From Deltaproteobacteria bacterium (GTDB lineage: Bacteria; Desulfobacterota; Desulfuromonadia; Desulfuromonadales; Geopsychrobacteraceae): 64,000 nucleotides of DNA. Each line of letters starts with the position of its first letter. Position 1 is the stretch's first letter. The translations under genes and the position numbers were made by a program. Location: assembly GCA_024280335.1 (NCBI GenBank), contig JAJRQI010000064.1, forward strand, positions 54,016 through 118,015. Reading direction: 5' to 3'. Below are positions 17,669 through 26,772 of the stretch, in pieces. The notes below the pieces were generated by a model. It searched no databases. It worked only from the letters and a program-made list of their open reading frames with translations, and was not told where the DNA came from.

Positions 17669-20215
17669 ATGCCATGTTTGATCTTGAAATACTCATTGCG
17701 TTTCGGCAGCCTGCTGCTGATCGCCCTGTTACTGTCTGCTTGTGCAGCCGGTCGGGCTGAATTCAACGTAGCTGAAGAAGCCTGGTTGAATGAAGAATAT
17801 GGCCAGGCGTTAATTTCGTATGCTGCTGCACTGCAGGAAGCACCCGAAAACAGAGAATACCGCATGCGCTGGGAACAGGCGCGGGCAAAAGCCGCGCTGG
17901 CACACAGAACCAGGGGCACCGCCTATATGGAACAGGCGCATTACCGCGCTGCGGTCTATGAGTACCAGCAGGCGGTTGAACTGGGCGGCTCTTTATTTGT
18001 CATCGCCGATGATCTGGAAAAGGCAAGAAAATACCTAAGGGCTGAAAACTACGTTGCCGAGGCCGTGGAGCTTCTGCAGGCTCGCCGTCGTCAGCCGGCA
18101 AAAGATGCGGTGAACATGGCACTGGCGCTGATTCCAGATTTTCAGCCGGCCTTACAGGTAAGCACGCAGATCAATAAAAAAAAATACACCATCATCGATG
18201 GTGTAGAGTTGGAGATTACCTCGGACCAACCGATCAACCTGAACTTTAAAGAGGCCAAACTGCCGGATGTTTTTGACATCTTGAGTAAACTCTCGGGAAT
18301 TAATTTTATTCTCGACGAGGATGTGCGGGATAGGAATACAACCCTTTTTCTGGAGCAGGCTACCTTTGCCCAGGCACTGGAACTGCTGTTGCGGATGAAC
18401 AAGCTTGATACGAAGATTCTCAACAGTAAAACAATTATATTATATCCCAAGACTCGCGATAAGCAGAAGCAGTTTGAAGATCAAATCATCCAGACGTTCT
18501 ATCTGTCAAATATCGATGCGAAAAAGGCCGTCAATCTTCTGCGGACCATGCTTCAGGTGCGAAAAATCTATGTCCACGAAGAGTTGAATGCGATTATTAT
18601 CCGTGACAAACCGGTTGTTATCCGTTTGGCGCAAAAAATTCTCGAGGCTAATGACCGCGGTGATGCTGAGGTGATCTTCGATCTGGAACTTATCGAAGTG
18701 CTCCATTCTGACGGTTTAAAGCTCGGACCAAGGCTCGGTGCATATGAGCTGCAGGTGGGGATTGATGCAACTTCTCTGCAGGAGGATACAAATGCGGCAA
18801 TAACCAGTAAAATCGGTAGTGTTGTCGTGGGTTCTTTGAGCGGACTTGATACCCTTTACGGGTTGCCTTCTGCTTCCTTTGACATGCTTAAAGAATCGGG
18901 GGATGGGGAGGTCCTGGCCAGTCCCAAGATAAGGGTGAAAAACAAGGGGAAAGCCAAGGTTCATATCGGCAGCCGTGAACCGATCATTACCGTGACGGTC
19001 AATAACAATCAGATCACCGAAAACGTCCAATATGTCGATGTCGGGGTGAAGCTTGATGTTGAGCCGGTTATCCATCTCGATGACACCGTAGTTACCAAAC
19101 TTGGTCTTGAAGTCAGTAACGTCTCAGGACGAAATGTGACTGATAACGGTACCGCGGTACTGACGATTTCGACGACCAATGCCAACACCGTACTGACGTT
19201 AAAAGATGGCGAACGGACCATTATCGGCGGGTTGCTCCGGGATTCAGTGACCAAGGCAAAAACAACAATTCCCATTTTAGGTGATATCCCCCTCTTGGGG
19301 CGTCTGTTCACGAGCTATACGAGCAGCAAGACCAAGAGTGAAATTCTTCTTTCGATAACCCCGCATATTGTCAAACGGGTCTCTTTGCCGGGGACTGATC
19401 TGTCCAGTATCTGGTCAGGCGGTGAGGATGACCTGAAGTTTGGGCGTAATTTCGGCTCCTTTGCCGATGATTACGTGGCCGGTCAACAAGGGCTGCTGCG
19501 AAAATCAGCTGCCCTGCCGATTGCCGCTCCCAAAACGCAAATCGCTACGCCGCAGCCAGTTCCCCAAGTGATGCCTGAGGTCCTGCCGCAGCTCGAAGAT
19601 AAGCCGCTGACGCGACCTCCTGCTCTTGATGCTCCGGCACCGGTGATACCACCTGCCATGTTGCCGGTTGTTCCGTCTGAAATGCCGCCGGGCGTTGAGA
19701 CTGCACCCCACCCCCCCGTTGCTGCCGAGCCGCCGCCGGTTCCGAAAGAGTTGGTTGCCGAGGTTGAAATGCCTGCTCCGAAGCCGCCGGTCGAGGTGGT
19801 CAAGCCGCAGGTCTATGCCGAGGGCCCACAGCTGGTGAAGGTTGGCAGTACCTTTAGTGTGACATTCTTTGTTGCTGAAATTGAAAAACTGTTCAGCGCT
19901 CCGCTCTATGTCCAATATGATACGCAGCTGTTTGAGTTTATCGATGCCGCAGAAGGGACATTCTTGAAGCGAGGGCTCAGCCCGACGGTCTTTACCCATA
20001 CGGCTTTGGATAGCAGCGGCCGGATTATCGTCGGTTTGAAGCAGGGTGCCGGCAGCAAAGGAACCTCTGGCGGCGGTGATCTGTTCGTTATGAACTTTAA
20101 GGCGGTTGCCGCCGGCCGGGGTGATATCAAGCCGACCAGAACCAACTTTCGCAACCCCGGCGGTGAACGGCTCCGGGTAGAATCTGCCGGTTTAACTGTA
20201 GAGGTCAGTGAGTAA
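17669..20215 (+). CDS. gspD: Secretin (GspD/PilQ-like) lipoprotein with a C-terminal cohesin-like domain
   Basis: 848 residues. A lipoprotein signal (LLLSAC, lipid on the Cys near residue 25) is followed by TPR-like helices (about 30-165), an STN-like domain (about 175-230), an N-domain (about 270-330) and the secretin core (about 335-575: VLASPKIRVKN, VGVKLDVEP, GLLRDSVTKAKTTIPILGDIPLLGRLF). Residues 617-716 are Pro-rich, and 717-848 form an Ig/cohesin-like domain (VKVGSTFSVTFFVAEIEKLFS, LYVQYDTQLFEFIDAAEGTF, GRIIVGLKQG). Secretins form the outer-membrane gate; the fused cohesin-like tail is discussed in the findings. Confidence 0.92.
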   Translation: MPCLILKYSLRFGSLLLIALLLSACAAGRAEFNVAEEAWLNEEYGQALISYAAALQEAPENREYRMRWEQARAKAALAHRTRGTAYMEQAHYRAAVYEYQQAVELGGSLFVIADDLEKARKYLRAENYVAEAVELLQARRRQPAKDAVNMALALIPDFQPALQVSTQINKKKYTIIDGVELEITSDQPINLNFKEAKLPDVFDILSKLSGINFILDEDVRDRNTTLFLEQATFAQALELLLRMNKLDTKILNSKTIILYPKTRDKQKQFEDQIIQTFYLSNIDAKKAVNLLRTMLQVRKIYVHEELNAIIIRDKPVVIRLAQKILEANDRGDAEVIFDLELIEVLHSDGLKLGPRLGAYELQVGIDATSLQEDTNAAITSKIGSVVVGSLSGLDTLYGLPSASFDMLKESGDGEVLASPKIRVKNKGKAKVHIGSREPIITVTVNNNQITENVQYVDVGVKLDVEPVIHLDDTVVTKLGLEVSNVSGRNVTDNGTAVLTISTTNANTVLTLKDGERTIIGGLLRDSVTKAKTTIPILGDIPLLGRLFTSYTSSKTKSEILLSITPHIVKRVSLPGTDLSSIWSGGEDDLKFGRNFGSFADDYVAGQQGLLRKSAALPIAAPKTQIATPQPVPQVMPEVLPQLEDKPLTRPPALDAPAPVIPPAMLPVVPSEMPPGVETAPHPPVAAEPPPVPKELVAEVEMPAPKPPVEVVKPQVYAEGPQLVKVGSTFSVTFFVAEIEKLFSAPLYVQYDTQLFEFIDAAEGTFLKRGLSPTVFTHTALDSSGRIIVGLKQGAGSKGTSGGGDLFVMNFKAVAAGRGDIKPTRTNFRNPGGERLRVESAGLTVEVSE

Positions 20216-20224
20216 TCAACACAA

Positions 20225-20710
20225 ATGCGGATCCTTTGTCGCTTGAACAGTTCCGGGTTAACCCTGATCGAGTTGGTCATCGCCATGGCGATTCTGGCGA
20301 TTCTGGCATCTGCAGTCCTGCCGATGGCAGAGGTCACCGTGATCCGGACCAAAGAGCTGGAACTGCGTCGCGCATTGCGTGTGGTTCGTACTGCGATTGA
20401 TAACTATAAGGCTGATTATGACCGGGCAGTAGCGGAGAAGAAGATTTTTGCCACAGTCGATGAGTCCGGGTATCCGGAGTCTCTGGAGTTATTACTGGAG
20501 GGAAATGACTGGGGGGGGATGTATTCGTACAAAAAACGCTATTTGCGGCGGATGCCCCGTGATCCTTTTGACAAGTACGATGACGGCTGGGGCGAGTGTT
20601 CCTATGAGGATGAGCCTCCCTGCTCTTCACAGGGGGGGCGCGATCTGTACGATATCTCAACCCAGAGCAACGATATCGCTCTGGACGGTACCTATTACAA
20701 CGAATGGTGA
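20225..20710 (+). CDS. Type II secretion pseudopilin, GspG-like
   Basis: 161 residues. Prepilin cleavage site SSG/LTLIELVIAM with Glu at +5 of the mature protein and a hydrophobic helix; the C-terminal half has the GspG-type YPESLELLL, RYLRRMPRDPFD and Trp-rich ending (YYNEW). The mature first residue is Leu in place of the usual Phe. Starts 9 nt after the secretin stop. With the next gene it gives a pair of major-pseudopilin-like subunits, as described for the OxpG cluster of Geobacter. Confidence 0.88.
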   Translation: MRILCRLNSSGLTLIELVIAMAILAILASAVLPMAEVTVIRTKELELRRALRVVRTAIDNYKADYDRAVAEKKIFATVDESGYPESLELLLEGNDWGGMYSYKKRYLRRMPRDPFDKYDDGWGECSYEDEPPCSSQGGRDLYDISTQSNDIALDGTYYNEW

Positions 20711-20854
20711 TGGCGTCGCAAAAAGTCCACTCTACGGCGTTGCAGCGTTTTTTCAGGATCTCGACCTACCTATGTAGGCCTTCACCCCTGAAAAAACCCT
20801 ACGCCTTGTAGAGCGAAATTTTTGCTTAGCCATCTTATCTTTTTTTGCGAAACC
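20711..20854. repeat. Large imperfect palindrome between the two pseudopilin genes
   Basis: Arms 20731-20757 and 20787-20815 pair with a few mismatches (both contain CTGAAAAAAC on the right or its complement on the left, and CTCTAC.../...GTAGAG), the centre is CCTAC-CTAT-GTAGG (20765-20778), and outer arms (GGCGTCGCAAAAAG and TTTTTGCGAAACC-like) extend the structure. It fills almost all of the 159-bp gap, so the transcript would carry a hairpin of about 140 nt between the genes. Confidence 0.75.
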
Positions 20855-20869
20855 ATCAATGGTAGCTGA

Positions 20870-21283
20870 ATGACCTTTCTGCGCGTAAAAAAAACAAGCA
20901 ATACTAACGGCTTTACTCTGTTTGAACTGTTGGCGGTGATGGCCATTCTCGGCATTCTGGCCGCGATTGCCGTGCCGAACTATAAACGCAGTCAAATCAA
21001 GGCCCGTGAATCGGTGCTCGCCGAGGATCTTTATCAGATGCGCCGCTCGATCGATGCCTACTATGCGGATAATGGTAAATATCCAGAGGATTTGGAGCAG
21101 CTGGTTACGAGCAAATATCTGCGCGATGTGCCGCGTGATCCGATGACGCAACAGAGTGACAGCTGGCGCTGTCTGCTCCCGGAACCTGCCGAGAGTGGAC
21201 AACTCGCCGAAGGTGGCTGTTACGACATCAACAGCGGCAGCGATCTGGTCGGGTTAAACGGTATCCCTTACAGCGAATGGTGA
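20870..21283 (+). CDS. oxpG: Type II secretion major pseudopilin, GspG/OxpG-like
   Basis: 137 residues. Canonical prepilin cleavage site NG/FTLFELLAVMAIL (Phe+1, Glu+5), long N-terminal helix, then SIDAYYADNGKYPEDLEQL, YLRDVPRDPMT, a Cys pair and a C-terminal SEW that mirrors the preceding gene. In Geobacter sulfurreducens OxpG is the pseudopilin of an atypical T2SS needed for secretion of a multicopper protein; the gene order here matches that type. The symbol rests on similarity of context and should be confirmed. Confidence 0.85.
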   Translation: MTFLRVKKTSNTNGFTLFELLAVMAILGILAAIAVPNYKRSQIKARESVLAEDLYQMRRSIDAYYADNGKYPEDLEQLVTSKYLRDVPRDPMTQQSDSWRCLLPEPAESGQLAEGGCYDINSGSDLVGLNGIPYSEW

Positions 21284-21289
21284 CAGCAG

Positions 21290-21964
21290 ATGATCCAGTT
21301 GTTCAATGTTACCAAAAGTTATGGCGGCGACTCTGCTGCAGTTAAGGATCTGTCATTGCAGATCCCCAAGGGGGACTTCATCTACGTCACCGGCGCTTCC
21401 GGGGCCGGCAAAACAACCTTTCTGCGCATGCTCTATGCGGCAGAAAAACCGACCCGTGGACAGATTCTCATCAACGGTCAAAATATCACCCGTTTTCGCA
21501 GTCATCAGATACCCCATCTGCGGCGGAAGATCGGTGTCGTCTTTCAGGATTTCAAGCTGTTGCAGAGCAGGACTGTTTATGAAAATGTTGCCTTTGCCTT
21601 GGAAGCTCAGGGGAAAAAGCGTTACGAGGTGAGCAAGAAAGTTTATCAGGCGTTAAAAGAGGTTGGGCTTGAGCACCGTTTACAGCGCAAACCGCTGGAA
21701 CTTTCGGGGGGGGAACAGCAGCGAATTGCCATTGCTCGGGCGCTGGTCGTTGACCCCTTGATCCTGTTGGCCGATGAGCCGAGCGGCAATCTGGATCAGG
21801 ATGTAACCCACGAGATTATGGAACTGTTCAAAAATGCCAACGCCCGGGGCACCACAGTGCTGTTGGCAACCCACGATCATAGTTTGCATCAGCGCTTTCC
21901 CCGCCGGGTGATCACTCTCGATAAAGGGAAACTGGTTTCTGATCAGCAAGCGCATCTAAGTTGA
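21290..21964 (+). CDS. ftsE: Cell division ATP-binding protein FtsE
   Basis: 224 residues, ABC ATPase: Walker [11 protein letters not shown] (about 36-45), Q-loop VFQDFKLL, signature [15 protein letters not shown], Walker [12 protein letters not shown], switch His THDHSL. FtsEX uses ATP to control periplasmic murein hydrolase activators at the septum. It follows the pseudopilin by 6 nt but is separated from ftsX by 214 bp, which is unusual for this normally overlapping pair. Confidence 0.95.
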   Translation: MIQLFNVTKSYGGDSAAVKDLSLQIPKGDFIYVTGASGAGKTTFLRMLYAAEKPTRGQILINGQNITRFRSHQIPHLRRKIGVVFQDFKLLQSRTVYENVAFALEAQGKKRYEVSKKVYQALKEVGLEHRLQRKPLELSGGEQQRIAIARALVVDPLILLADEPSGNLDQDVTHEIMELFKNANARGTTVLLATHDHSLHQRFPRRVITLDKGKLVSDQQAHLS

Positions 21965-22021
21965 TTTTTTTCGGATCTATAACCAAAAGGTTTCTAACCA
22001 GGACTAAAACCTGAATTTTTA

Positions 22022-22115
22022 GCCACCACCAAAAGTAGGCGCTCTTAAGCGTGAGCACCAAGAGACCTTCCCTAAAGAATTTTGACACTCTTGGTGAACT
22101 TGGAGCCTTGGTGGC
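22022..22115. repeat. Inverted-repeat element inserted between ftsE and ftsX
   Basis: GCCACCA (22022-22028) and CACCAAGAG (22056-22064) are answered by CTCTTGGTG (22088-22096) and TGGTGGC (22109-22115). The outer and inner arms are thus two paired blocks around an AT-rich centre. The look is that of the short intergenic CCACCAAG/CTTGGTGG repeats found in many environmental genomes. No reading frame; 21965-22178 holds nothing else apart from the ftsX ribosome site. Confidence 0.7.
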
Positions 22116-22178
22116 AATCAGTCTTTGTTTGGGTTCTAGAACCGTTTATTTAACTGTACATCTGTTCGGAGGCTGGCA

Positions 22179-23075
22179 GTGCTGGAGAATATCCGTTATT
22201 TCATTCTTCGTGCCGTACGAAATATGCGTCAATGGCCGCTGCTTTGTACTGCGGCGATCTTAACCATGGCTGTCGCCCTGGCGACCGTGGCAACTTTTTT
22301 TCTGATCGTGGTTAATATTGAGCAACTGGCCCAAAGTTGGACCAAAGAAATTCAGGTTATCGCCTACCTCGATAAAGCCGTTCCGCCCCGTGAAATTTCC
22401 AAAACGATTGAAAAGCTCAAGAAAATCCCTGAAGTTGCGACCGTTGCTTATGTTTCACCAGAAGCGGCACTGCAACGTTTTCGCCGCCGTTTGGGCAACG
22501 ATTCCAGCCTGTTGCAGGGAATAAGCCGTAACCTGTTGCCAGCGTCGTTTGAACTGGGGTTGCACCCCGACTTCCGCCATCAACAAGGGGTTGAAAAAGT
22601 TGTCAGGCAGCTGGAGAACAGTATCGACATCGAAGATTTGCGTTACGGTCAGGGCTGGCTGGAACGTTTTAACGCCTTTGTCGACATGCTCCGTTTTGTC
22701 GGGATGATTCTGGGTGGTTTTCTGCTTTTTGCCGCCCTGTTTATTGTCTCGAATACCATCAAATTAACGCTATATGCACGACGCGACGAACTTGAAATCA
22801 TGGCGCTGGTCGGTGCGACCATGCGTTTTATCAAGGTGCCATTTTTACTGGAAGGTGCGCTGCAGGGTGTTCTCGGCGGGCTCTTATCGCTGGTTTTCCT
22901 GGCTGTCGTTTTCAAATTTATCCTGGAGCAGAGCATTCAGTCCTTCTGGTTGACACCAGCCGATTTTCAGTTACTTTTTTTAACCCTGAATCAACAGATT
23001 ACGCTGGTTGTCGGAGGGATGGCACTCGGGTTGTTGGGCAGCTTGGCCTCCTTGCGTAAATTTGTCCGAATTTAA
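22179..23075 (+). CDS. ftsX: Cell division protein FtsX
   Basis: 298 residues with the FtsX plan: cytoplasmic start, TM1 (about 25-50), a periplasmic loop (about 55-165: IQVIAYLDKAVPPREI, then ATVAYVSPEAALQRF), and three C-terminal helices with the MacB/FtsX-like core (IVSNTIKLTLYARRDELEIMALVGA, split at NTI). Start is GTG at 22179 with CGGAGG 7 nt upstream. Encodes the membrane partner of FtsE; the next gene is the likely periplasmic effector. Confidence 0.94.
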   Translation: MLENIRYFILRAVRNMRQWPLLCTAAILTMAVALATVATFFLIVVNIEQLAQSWTKEIQVIAYLDKAVPPREISKTIEKLKKIPEVATVAYVSPEAALQRFRRRLGNDSSLLQGISRNLLPASFELGLHPDFRHQQGVEKVVRQLENSIDIEDLRYGQGWLERFNAFVDMLRFVGMILGGFLLFAALFIVSNTIKLTLYARRDELEIMALVGATMRFIKVPFLLEGALQGVLGGLLSLVFLAVVFKFILEQSIQSFWLTPADFQLLFLTLNQQITLVVGGMALGLLGSLASLRKFVRI

Positions 23076-23078
23076 ATC

Positions 23079-24224
23079 ATGCTGGCGCGTTTCTGCACTT
23101 CACTGTTATTGCTTGTTTTGACAGGCGCTCTTACCCCGTGCAACGCTGATCAGCTGGACAACCGGACGCAACTAGATCAAATCCGGCAGCGGATTGAACT
23201 GGCGCGGAGCGATCTTGCGGCCAACAAACAGACTGAAGTGAAATTGGCTCGCGAACTGACTCTGTTACGGCAGACACTGAAGCGGATCGATCAACGCATC
23301 AAGAAGCTGAAGTCTGAGCAGCGGCAACTTCAGCGACAAACAGAAGAGCTGCAAAAGGTAATTCAAAAGGGTAAACGGTCAATCAGGCTGACGGGGAAGC
23401 GGTTGGAAAAACGCTTGGTGGCTCTCTATAAAGAGGGAGAGATAGGCCCGCTGAAGATTCTGTTCAGTGCCGAATCGCCCAGTGAACTTGTCCAGCAGAT
23501 TCAGTATCTGACGCGCATCCTTCATTATGACAGAGAACTGCTCGATGAGTATCGGCTTGCGCTGGTGACGCAGCAGACCCAACTTGCTGCGTTGAAAAAG
23601 TTGCAGGAGAAACAACAACAACTGCTGGTTAAAGAAAAGCGACAGAGGCAGGACGCCAAGGCGGGACGGAAAATGCAAGCTCGTCTGCTGAAACATGTTC
23701 GCCGCGACAAAAAGAGATTGGGTCAGGAGTTGGCCGAACTGAAAGAGAAGGCTAGTCGCCTGCAGCGGCTGATTGCAAAACTAGAACAGTCGCAGTCGCA
23801 GCCACCGCCAGTTGGTGTTTCCGGTTTCAGCTTCGAAAAAGGTAAACTGCTCTGGCCGGTAGCCGGGAAGGTGTTGATTGGGTTCGGCACCCAGAATGAC
23901 CCGGATGTCGGTACCTTGTATGAAAGTAACGGTTTGGAAATATCAACCCGTAACAAGGAGCCGATTGTAGCTGTCGCTGCCGGCCGAGTAGCCTTTGCCG
24001 CCTGGTTCAAAGGGTACGGAAATCTGCTGATTCTAAGTCATCCCGGCGGTTATCATACGCTCTACGCCCAGGCGGCAAAGCTGGAGCGTTCCATCGGTGA
24101 GCAGGTCAACGCCGGTGAGCTGGTCGGTTACTCCGGCCTGCGTGGGCGGGAAAGTATCTATTTTGAAATACGCCGAAATGGTGCGCCGGTTGATCCCGCC
24201 AAATGGCTTAAAAGGAGAAGATAA
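23079..24224 (+). CDS. EnvC-like murein hydrolase activator (M23/LytM domain)
   Basis: 381 residues: signal peptide ending near PCNA (23), long coiled coil (about 25-250), C-terminal LytM domain (about 260-378). The catalytic LytM motifs look degenerate: the usual HxH is YAQ (HTLYAQ), and the later His position reads YFEIRRNG, so metal binding is probably lost. That fits EnvC-type proteins, which activate amidases under FtsEX control and do not cleave murein themselves. Starts 3 nt after ftsX, so ftsE-ftsX-envC is one functional unit. Confidence 0.88.
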   Translation: MLARFCTSLLLLVLTGALTPCNADQLDNRTQLDQIRQRIELARSDLAANKQTEVKLARELTLLRQTLKRIDQRIKKLKSEQRQLQRQTEELQKVIQKGKRSIRLTGKRLEKRLVALYKEGEIGPLKILFSAESPSELVQQIQYLTRILHYDRELLDEYRLALVTQQTQLAALKKLQEKQQQLLVKEKRQRQDAKAGRKMQARLLKHVRRDKKRLGQELAELKEKASRLQRLIAKLEQSQSQPPPVGVSGFSFEKGKLLWPVAGKVLIGFGTQNDPDVGTLYESNGLEISTRNKEPIVAVAAGRVAFAAWFKGYGNLLILSHPGGYHTLYAQAAKLERSIGEQVNAGELVGYSGLRGRESIYFEIRRNGAPVDPAKWLKRRR

Positions 24225-24226
24225 CC

Positions 24227-25528
24227 ATGGAATTTGTCAAACGTTTGCTGTTGCTGGTGGTTGCCTTGCTCCTTGCGTTTACTGCTGTCGGCACGATCGG
24301 TGTGGCGATTGCCAATGAAGAGACCGAGTATCAAGCGTTGGAGCTTTTTACCGATGTATTGTCGATTGTCCGTAAAAGTTACGTCGAAGGGACAGATACG
24401 ACAGAACTGATCTACGGAGCCATTCGCGGTATGTTGGTCACCCTTGACCCACACAGCAGTTTTTTATCGCCGGAAATGTATCAGGACATGAAGGATGATA
24501 CGCACGGTGAATTTGGTGGCTTAGGCATTGAGATCACTCTGCGTGACGGATTGTTGATGGTTGTTTCGCCGATCGAGGATACCCCCGCATTTAATGCTGG
24601 AATCGAGGCCGGTGACAAAATAATCAAGATCGATGACCGATCGACCAAGGATATGGAATTGATGGAGGCGGTGCGCTTGCTGCGCGGCCCGAAAGGGGAG
24701 TCGATTCGAATCACCATCCTGCGCAAGGAACTGCCTGAACCGAAAGAGTTTGTCATTATTCGCGACATCATCAAGCTACTGAGCGTCAAAAGCAGAATGC
24801 TGACCGATGGTTATGGCTATGTTCGACTGTCACAGTTCCAGGCGCGTACCGGGTCAGAACTCAAGACGCATCTGCATGCTTTACGTGCTGAAGCGGCTGA
24901 ACAATTTAAGGGGTTGGTGCTTGATCTGCGTAACAATCCGGGCGGCTTGCTGGATCAGGCGGTTTCTGTCTCCGATCTGTTCCTTGCCGAGGGGCTGATT
25001 GTTTATACGGAAGGCCGCGAGGAGGGCAGCCGGCTCAGGTTTCAGGCACAGCAGGCCGGTACCGAACCGGATTATCCGCTGGTTGTTTTGATTAACGGCG
25101 GCAGTGCCAGTGCCGCGGAGATTGTAGCCGGTGCGCTGCACGACCATGAGCGCGCCGTCATTCTCGGTGAGCAGAGTTTCGGCAAAGGTTCGGTTCAGTC
25201 GATTATTCCCCTTGGTGATCGCTCTGCACTGCGCTTGACAACGGCCCGTTATTACACGCCGTCTGGGATTTCGATCCAGGCGCGGGGGATTACTCCTGAT
25301 ATCGTCGTGCCACCATTGGTCCTGAATGGCCAGGACGACGTCCGACAGATGCGCGAGAAGGACCTGCAGAATCATTTTAAACCCCTGGAAAATAAACAAC
25401 CGTTACCGAAAGAAGTAGATAAAAATGCAATCAGCGATGAAGATCGTAGCGATTATCAGCTGATGCGCGCCCTGGATCTGTTGAAGGGGTTAGAGATCCT
25501 GAATCGCCGCCCTTCATCTGCGGCGTAA
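24227..25528 (+). CDS. ctpA: C-terminal processing protease (S41, CtpA)
   Basis: 433 residues. N-terminal signal anchor, a helical region around LDPHSSFLSPEMY, PDZ domain (about 95-175, FGGLGIEI to GIEAGDKI), then the S41 protease: LVLDLRNNPGGLLDQAV, catalytic Ser in NGGSASAAEIVAGAL and Lys in GEQSFGKGSVQS. CtpA cleaves C-termini of periplasmic proteins and is commonly found next to EnvC-like genes. Starts 2 nt after the envC-like stop. Confidence 0.95.
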   Translation: MEFVKRLLLLVVALLLAFTAVGTIGVAIANEETEYQALELFTDVLSIVRKSYVEGTDTTELIYGAIRGMLVTLDPHSSFLSPEMYQDMKDDTHGEFGGLGIEITLRDGLLMVVSPIEDTPAFNAGIEAGDKIIKIDDRSTKDMELMEAVRLLRGPKGESIRITILRKELPEPKEFVIIRDIIKLLSVKSRMLTDGYGYVRLSQFQARTGSELKTHLHALRAEAAEQFKGLVLDLRNNPGGLLDQAVSVSDLFLAEGLIVYTEGREEGSRLRFQAQQAGTEPDYPLVVLINGGSASAAEIVAGALHDHERAVILGEQSFGKGSVQSIIPLGDRSALRLTTARYYTPSGISIQARGITPDIVVPPLVLNGQDDVRQMREKDLQNHFKPLENKQPLPKEVDKNAISDEDRSDYQLMRALDLLKGLEILNRRPSSAA

Positions 25529-25586
25529 AACGGAGAGAGTTACCTCCAGAGGGAATCACAGCTTTGCAAATAGAACTGATCAATAA

Positions 25587-26765
25587 ATGAATGCTGGTAA
25601 GAAGAGTTCGGCGGTAAAAAAGAAAACTACAGTTGCCAGGAAATCGGTTGCGAATAATCAAAAAATGCGGATATTGCTGGCTTCAGTGTTTCTGCTGGCC
25701 TTTGTCGCTGTTTGTCTGGTTCTGCTGGTAACCCTGCGGACCCATTATCTTCCTGAATACAAGAAAGAAGTCCCGCTGGAGGCAACACCCGCTGCCCCCC
25801 CTCAGCAGGAGTACGGTTATGCGCAGGTTTACGCTCTGGTCGAGGCCGAGCTTTTATCTGCTTCGCAATCGCAAGGTTGGCAAAAAATGCCGGCGGATGG
25901 TTCTTTGCAGCGCTTCAAAATTTTTGGCAACTATCCGCCGCAGGGACAGATGGAGGAGCTCGCTTCACGCATTGTTCAGTCTGCCGCGCCCGCTTACCTT
26001 GATCTGTTGTCCAGGAAAGGGTTGGTTCGCCTCTACTGGCAGAACGAATTGCGCCTAGAATTGCGTTATCGTGTGCCGATTGAGGTCAGCAGCAGTCGGC
26101 CGCGAATTGCCATCATCATGGATGATATGGGCCGCCGGGTCAGTACCTTTGAACGGTTGCTGGCGATCGATCTGCTGGTGACACCGTCGATCATGCCCGA
26201 GAGCGCCAATGCCACCAACGCCGCCTTGCTGCTACAGCGGTCCGGGCGAGAATATATGATTCACTTGCCGATGCAGCCGAAGCAGTATCCGCAGATGAGC
26301 CCGGGACCGAATGCCTTGTTGCTGGGTCAGTCGGAGCAGAAAACCCGTCAGTTATTGCGCCGTTATCTGGATCAGGTGCCCGGGGCGGTTGGCGGCAATA
26401 ATCATATGGGCTCGCGCTACACCCAGGAAGCCGACCCGATGCGGGTTGTTTTGGATGAATTGCAGCAGAACGGTCTGTTTTTTGTCGACAGCAAGACGAT
26501 CGGCAGTTCCGTCGCTTACGATGAGGCCCGTAAATTAGGCGTGCCGACGGCAAAGCGGCAGATCTTTCTCGATAATGAAGAGAATGTGCCCTACATCCGC
26601 CGACAGATTCGCAAAATGGTCCGACTGGCTGATGCTAAAGGGGAGTTGGTCGCCATTTGTCATCCTTATCCGGAAACCTTGGAAGCCCTTCGGCTGGAAT
26701 TGCCCTGGCTGAAACAGCAAGCGATTGACTTTGTCGCCTCTTCGGAAATCGTCCACAGCTACTGA
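25587..26765 (+). CDS. Divergent polysaccharide deacetylase family protein
   Basis: 392 residues: basic N-terminus, one membrane anchor (about 28-50), a variable linker, then a divergent polysaccharide-deacetylase (DUF610/YibQ) domain from about residue 170: IAIIMDDMGRR (metal-binding Asp pair region), MIHLPMQPKQYP, NNHMGSRYT and FFVDSKTIGSSVAY, ending in ICHPYPETLE. The family is often placed beside ctpA and envC; substrate is unproven. Runs convergent with the ParA-like gene, 7 nt apart. Confidence 0.88.
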   Translation: MNAGKKSSAVKKKTTVARKSVANNQKMRILLASVFLLAFVAVCLVLLVTLRTHYLPEYKKEVPLEATPAAPPQQEYGYAQVYALVEAELLSASQSQGWQKMPADGSLQRFKIFGNYPPQGQMEELASRIVQSAAPAYLDLLSRKGLVRLYWQNELRLELRYRVPIEVSSSRPRIAIIMDDMGRRVSTFERLLAIDLLVTPSIMPESANATNAALLLQRSGREYMIHLPMQPKQYPQMSPGPNALLLGQSEQKTRQLLRRYLDQVPGAVGGNNHMGSRYTQEADPMRVVLDELQQNGLFFVDSKTIGSSVAYDEARKLGVPTAKRQIFLDNEENVPYIRRQIRKMVRLADAKGELVAICHPYPETLEALRLELPWLKQQAIDFVASSEIVHSY

Positions 26766-26772
26766 CGCTCTG

